Origin: Shinisaurus crocodilurus
Lineage: Eukaryota; Chordata; Lepidosauria; Squamata; Shinisauridae
Direction: 5' to 3'
Length of the DNA stretch: 64,000 nucleotides
Assembly (NCBI GenBank): GCA_021292165.1
Contig: CM037877.1
Coordinates: 7,307,980 to 7,371,979 of the forward strand
Shown piece by piece: positions 63,070-64,000 of the stretch (position 1 is its first letter; each line of letters opens with the position of its first letter). The notes under the pieces are model-generated. The model was not told where the DNA came from and searched no databases. It saw only the letters and a program-made list of their open reading frames with translations. The position numbers were made by a program, and so were the translations under genes.

Positions 63070-63420
63070 GTGGACAGCAGGTCGAGGGATGCAAGCACCT
63101 TCCCAAGGAGAAAAGGCTAAAGCATTTGTTGTGTTTCTATAGTTTAGAAAAGGCCAAAAAGCTTGGGGGGGGGGAGAGAGAAGATGGCAGAGGTATATAG
63201 ATTTATACAGCGTGTGGAGCAAGTGTAGTGAGGATTACACCCCCCCCCCTTGGACAGACAAAATACATTTTCTTTCCAGTCCACAATGCACAATTAATGT
63301 ACGGAAAGTGCTGCCAGAAGATGGCATGATGGTCACTGGCTTAGAGGCACGGCAGCACCAGACAGCACCATTGGGCAGCCTTCAAGGGTCCTTCTGAGAA
63401 AAACAGATGGACGTGGTTAC
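63070..63420 (+). mobile_element. decayed CR1 fragment
   Basis: CACCTTCCCAAGGAGAAAAG, GCTAAAGCATTTGTTG (LPKEKRLKHL), then a region ending CTTTCCAGTCCACAATGCAC and GGAAAGTGCTGCCAGAAGAT. Old and interrupted. Confidence 0.6.
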
Positions 63421-63529
63421 TAAGATGGGGATTGAGATGCGTGAGACAGCTAAAAAAACCATCACAAATACTAAATTTTATCCTGCTTGACTGTTCCGTT
63501 GGCAGTCCAAAGGCCTAATGGAGGTTACT

Positions 63530-64000
63530 TATTCTTGTCTACGGAATTATGGAATTCACTTCCACAAGATGTAGCGATGGCCACTGCTTTGGATGGCTTT
63601 AAAAGGGGATTGGGCAGAAGAGGGCAACTAAAAAGGGCAACTAAAATGATCAAGGGGCTGGAGCAACTCCCCTATGAGGAAAGGTTACAGTGTTTGGAAT
63701 TGTTTAGCTTAGAAAACAGGCAAGTAAGGGGAGACTTTAGAAGTGTACAAAATTATGCATGGTGTAGAGAAGGTGGACAGGGAGCTGTTTTCCTCCCTCT
63801 CTCATAATACTAGAACCCGGGATCATCCCATGAAGCTGATTGGTGGGAGATTCAGGACAGATAAAAGGAAGTCCTTCTTCACACAGTACAGAGTTAAACT
63901 ATGGAACTCACTTCCACAAGATGTAATGACAGCCACCAATCTGAATGGCTTAAAATTGGATTGGACAAATTCATGGAGGAGAAGGCTATCAATGGCTATA
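63530..64000 (+). mobile_element. CR1 LINE fragments running off the window
   Basis: A short ORF2-end piece (ELWNSLPQDVAMATALDGFK, 63540-63615) is followed by a fresh block starting RATKMIKGLEQLPYEERLQC and continuing through FRTDKRKSFFTQYRVKLWNS to DKFMEEKAINGY at the window end. Two copies or an internal duplication are joined at about 63616-63635. Confidence 0.85.

Overview
The window reads as non-coding nuclear DNA of a squamate reptile, probably a lizard. The grounds are the mix of CR1 and L2-clade LINEs, two abundant tRNA-headed SINEs of squamate type, amniote-type CR1 3' ends with ATTCTATGAT tails, and long GT, AT and CTC microsatellites. The species cannot be named from sequence alone. 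I found no protein-coding gene, no exon with a credible spliced reading frame, no tRNA or rRNA gene and no CRISPR array. Open frames above 100 codons are explained by LINE remnants, simple repeats or a 105-bp tandem repeat whose period keeps the frame open.

The dominant content is layered transposon debris. CR1 fragments lie at 6147-6652, 11880-12565, 23466-24050, 24208-24775, 26990-27105, 28305-28450, 30230-30890, 34970-35770 and 63070-64000. L2-clade fragments lie at 8100-9378, 11645-11750, 22840-23235 and 61775-61925. SINEs are of three kinds: a tRNA-headed type ending in GGCAGCTTCCTATG (type A), a tRNA-headed type starting GAGCCAGTGTGG (type B), and a 5S-rRNA-headed type with a CR1 3' tail (10201-10370, 52540-52700, 58232-58410, 62226-62423).

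The most distinctive layer is a rich set of non-autonomous DNA transposons. Many still have readable 8-bp target duplications of hAT type: 291-426, 5784-6695, 9846-9980, 24848-25540, 29802-29947, 43914-44061, 45577-45998, 49031-49164 and 52390-52926, among others. Several are near-perfect foldbacks whose arms contain ACTACAACTCCCAGCATGC, which resembles the vertebrate ZNF143/THAP11 motif. One family (40840-40976, 53731-53877) combines this core with the termini of an unrelated TTA-flanked family. No transposase was seen.

Other structures are a 612-bp solo LTR inside a foldback element (3501-4112, 5-bp duplication CCTTG), an almost identical inverted duplication of about 0.57 kb around a 1.1-kb spacer (33548-34117 and 35205-35798), and a GAGTC-rich hAT-like element (24848-25540). 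Repeat-poor stretches rich in homeodomain-like AT motifs (1937-2235, 2642-2830, 7068-7490, 20380-20865, 25850-26340, 27290-27700, 31925-33010, 36220-37270, 41990-42340, 44220-44900) look like conserved non-coding elements. If so, the window lies in a gene desert or large intron near a developmental gene. That is an inference from composition and cannot be proven without alignment.
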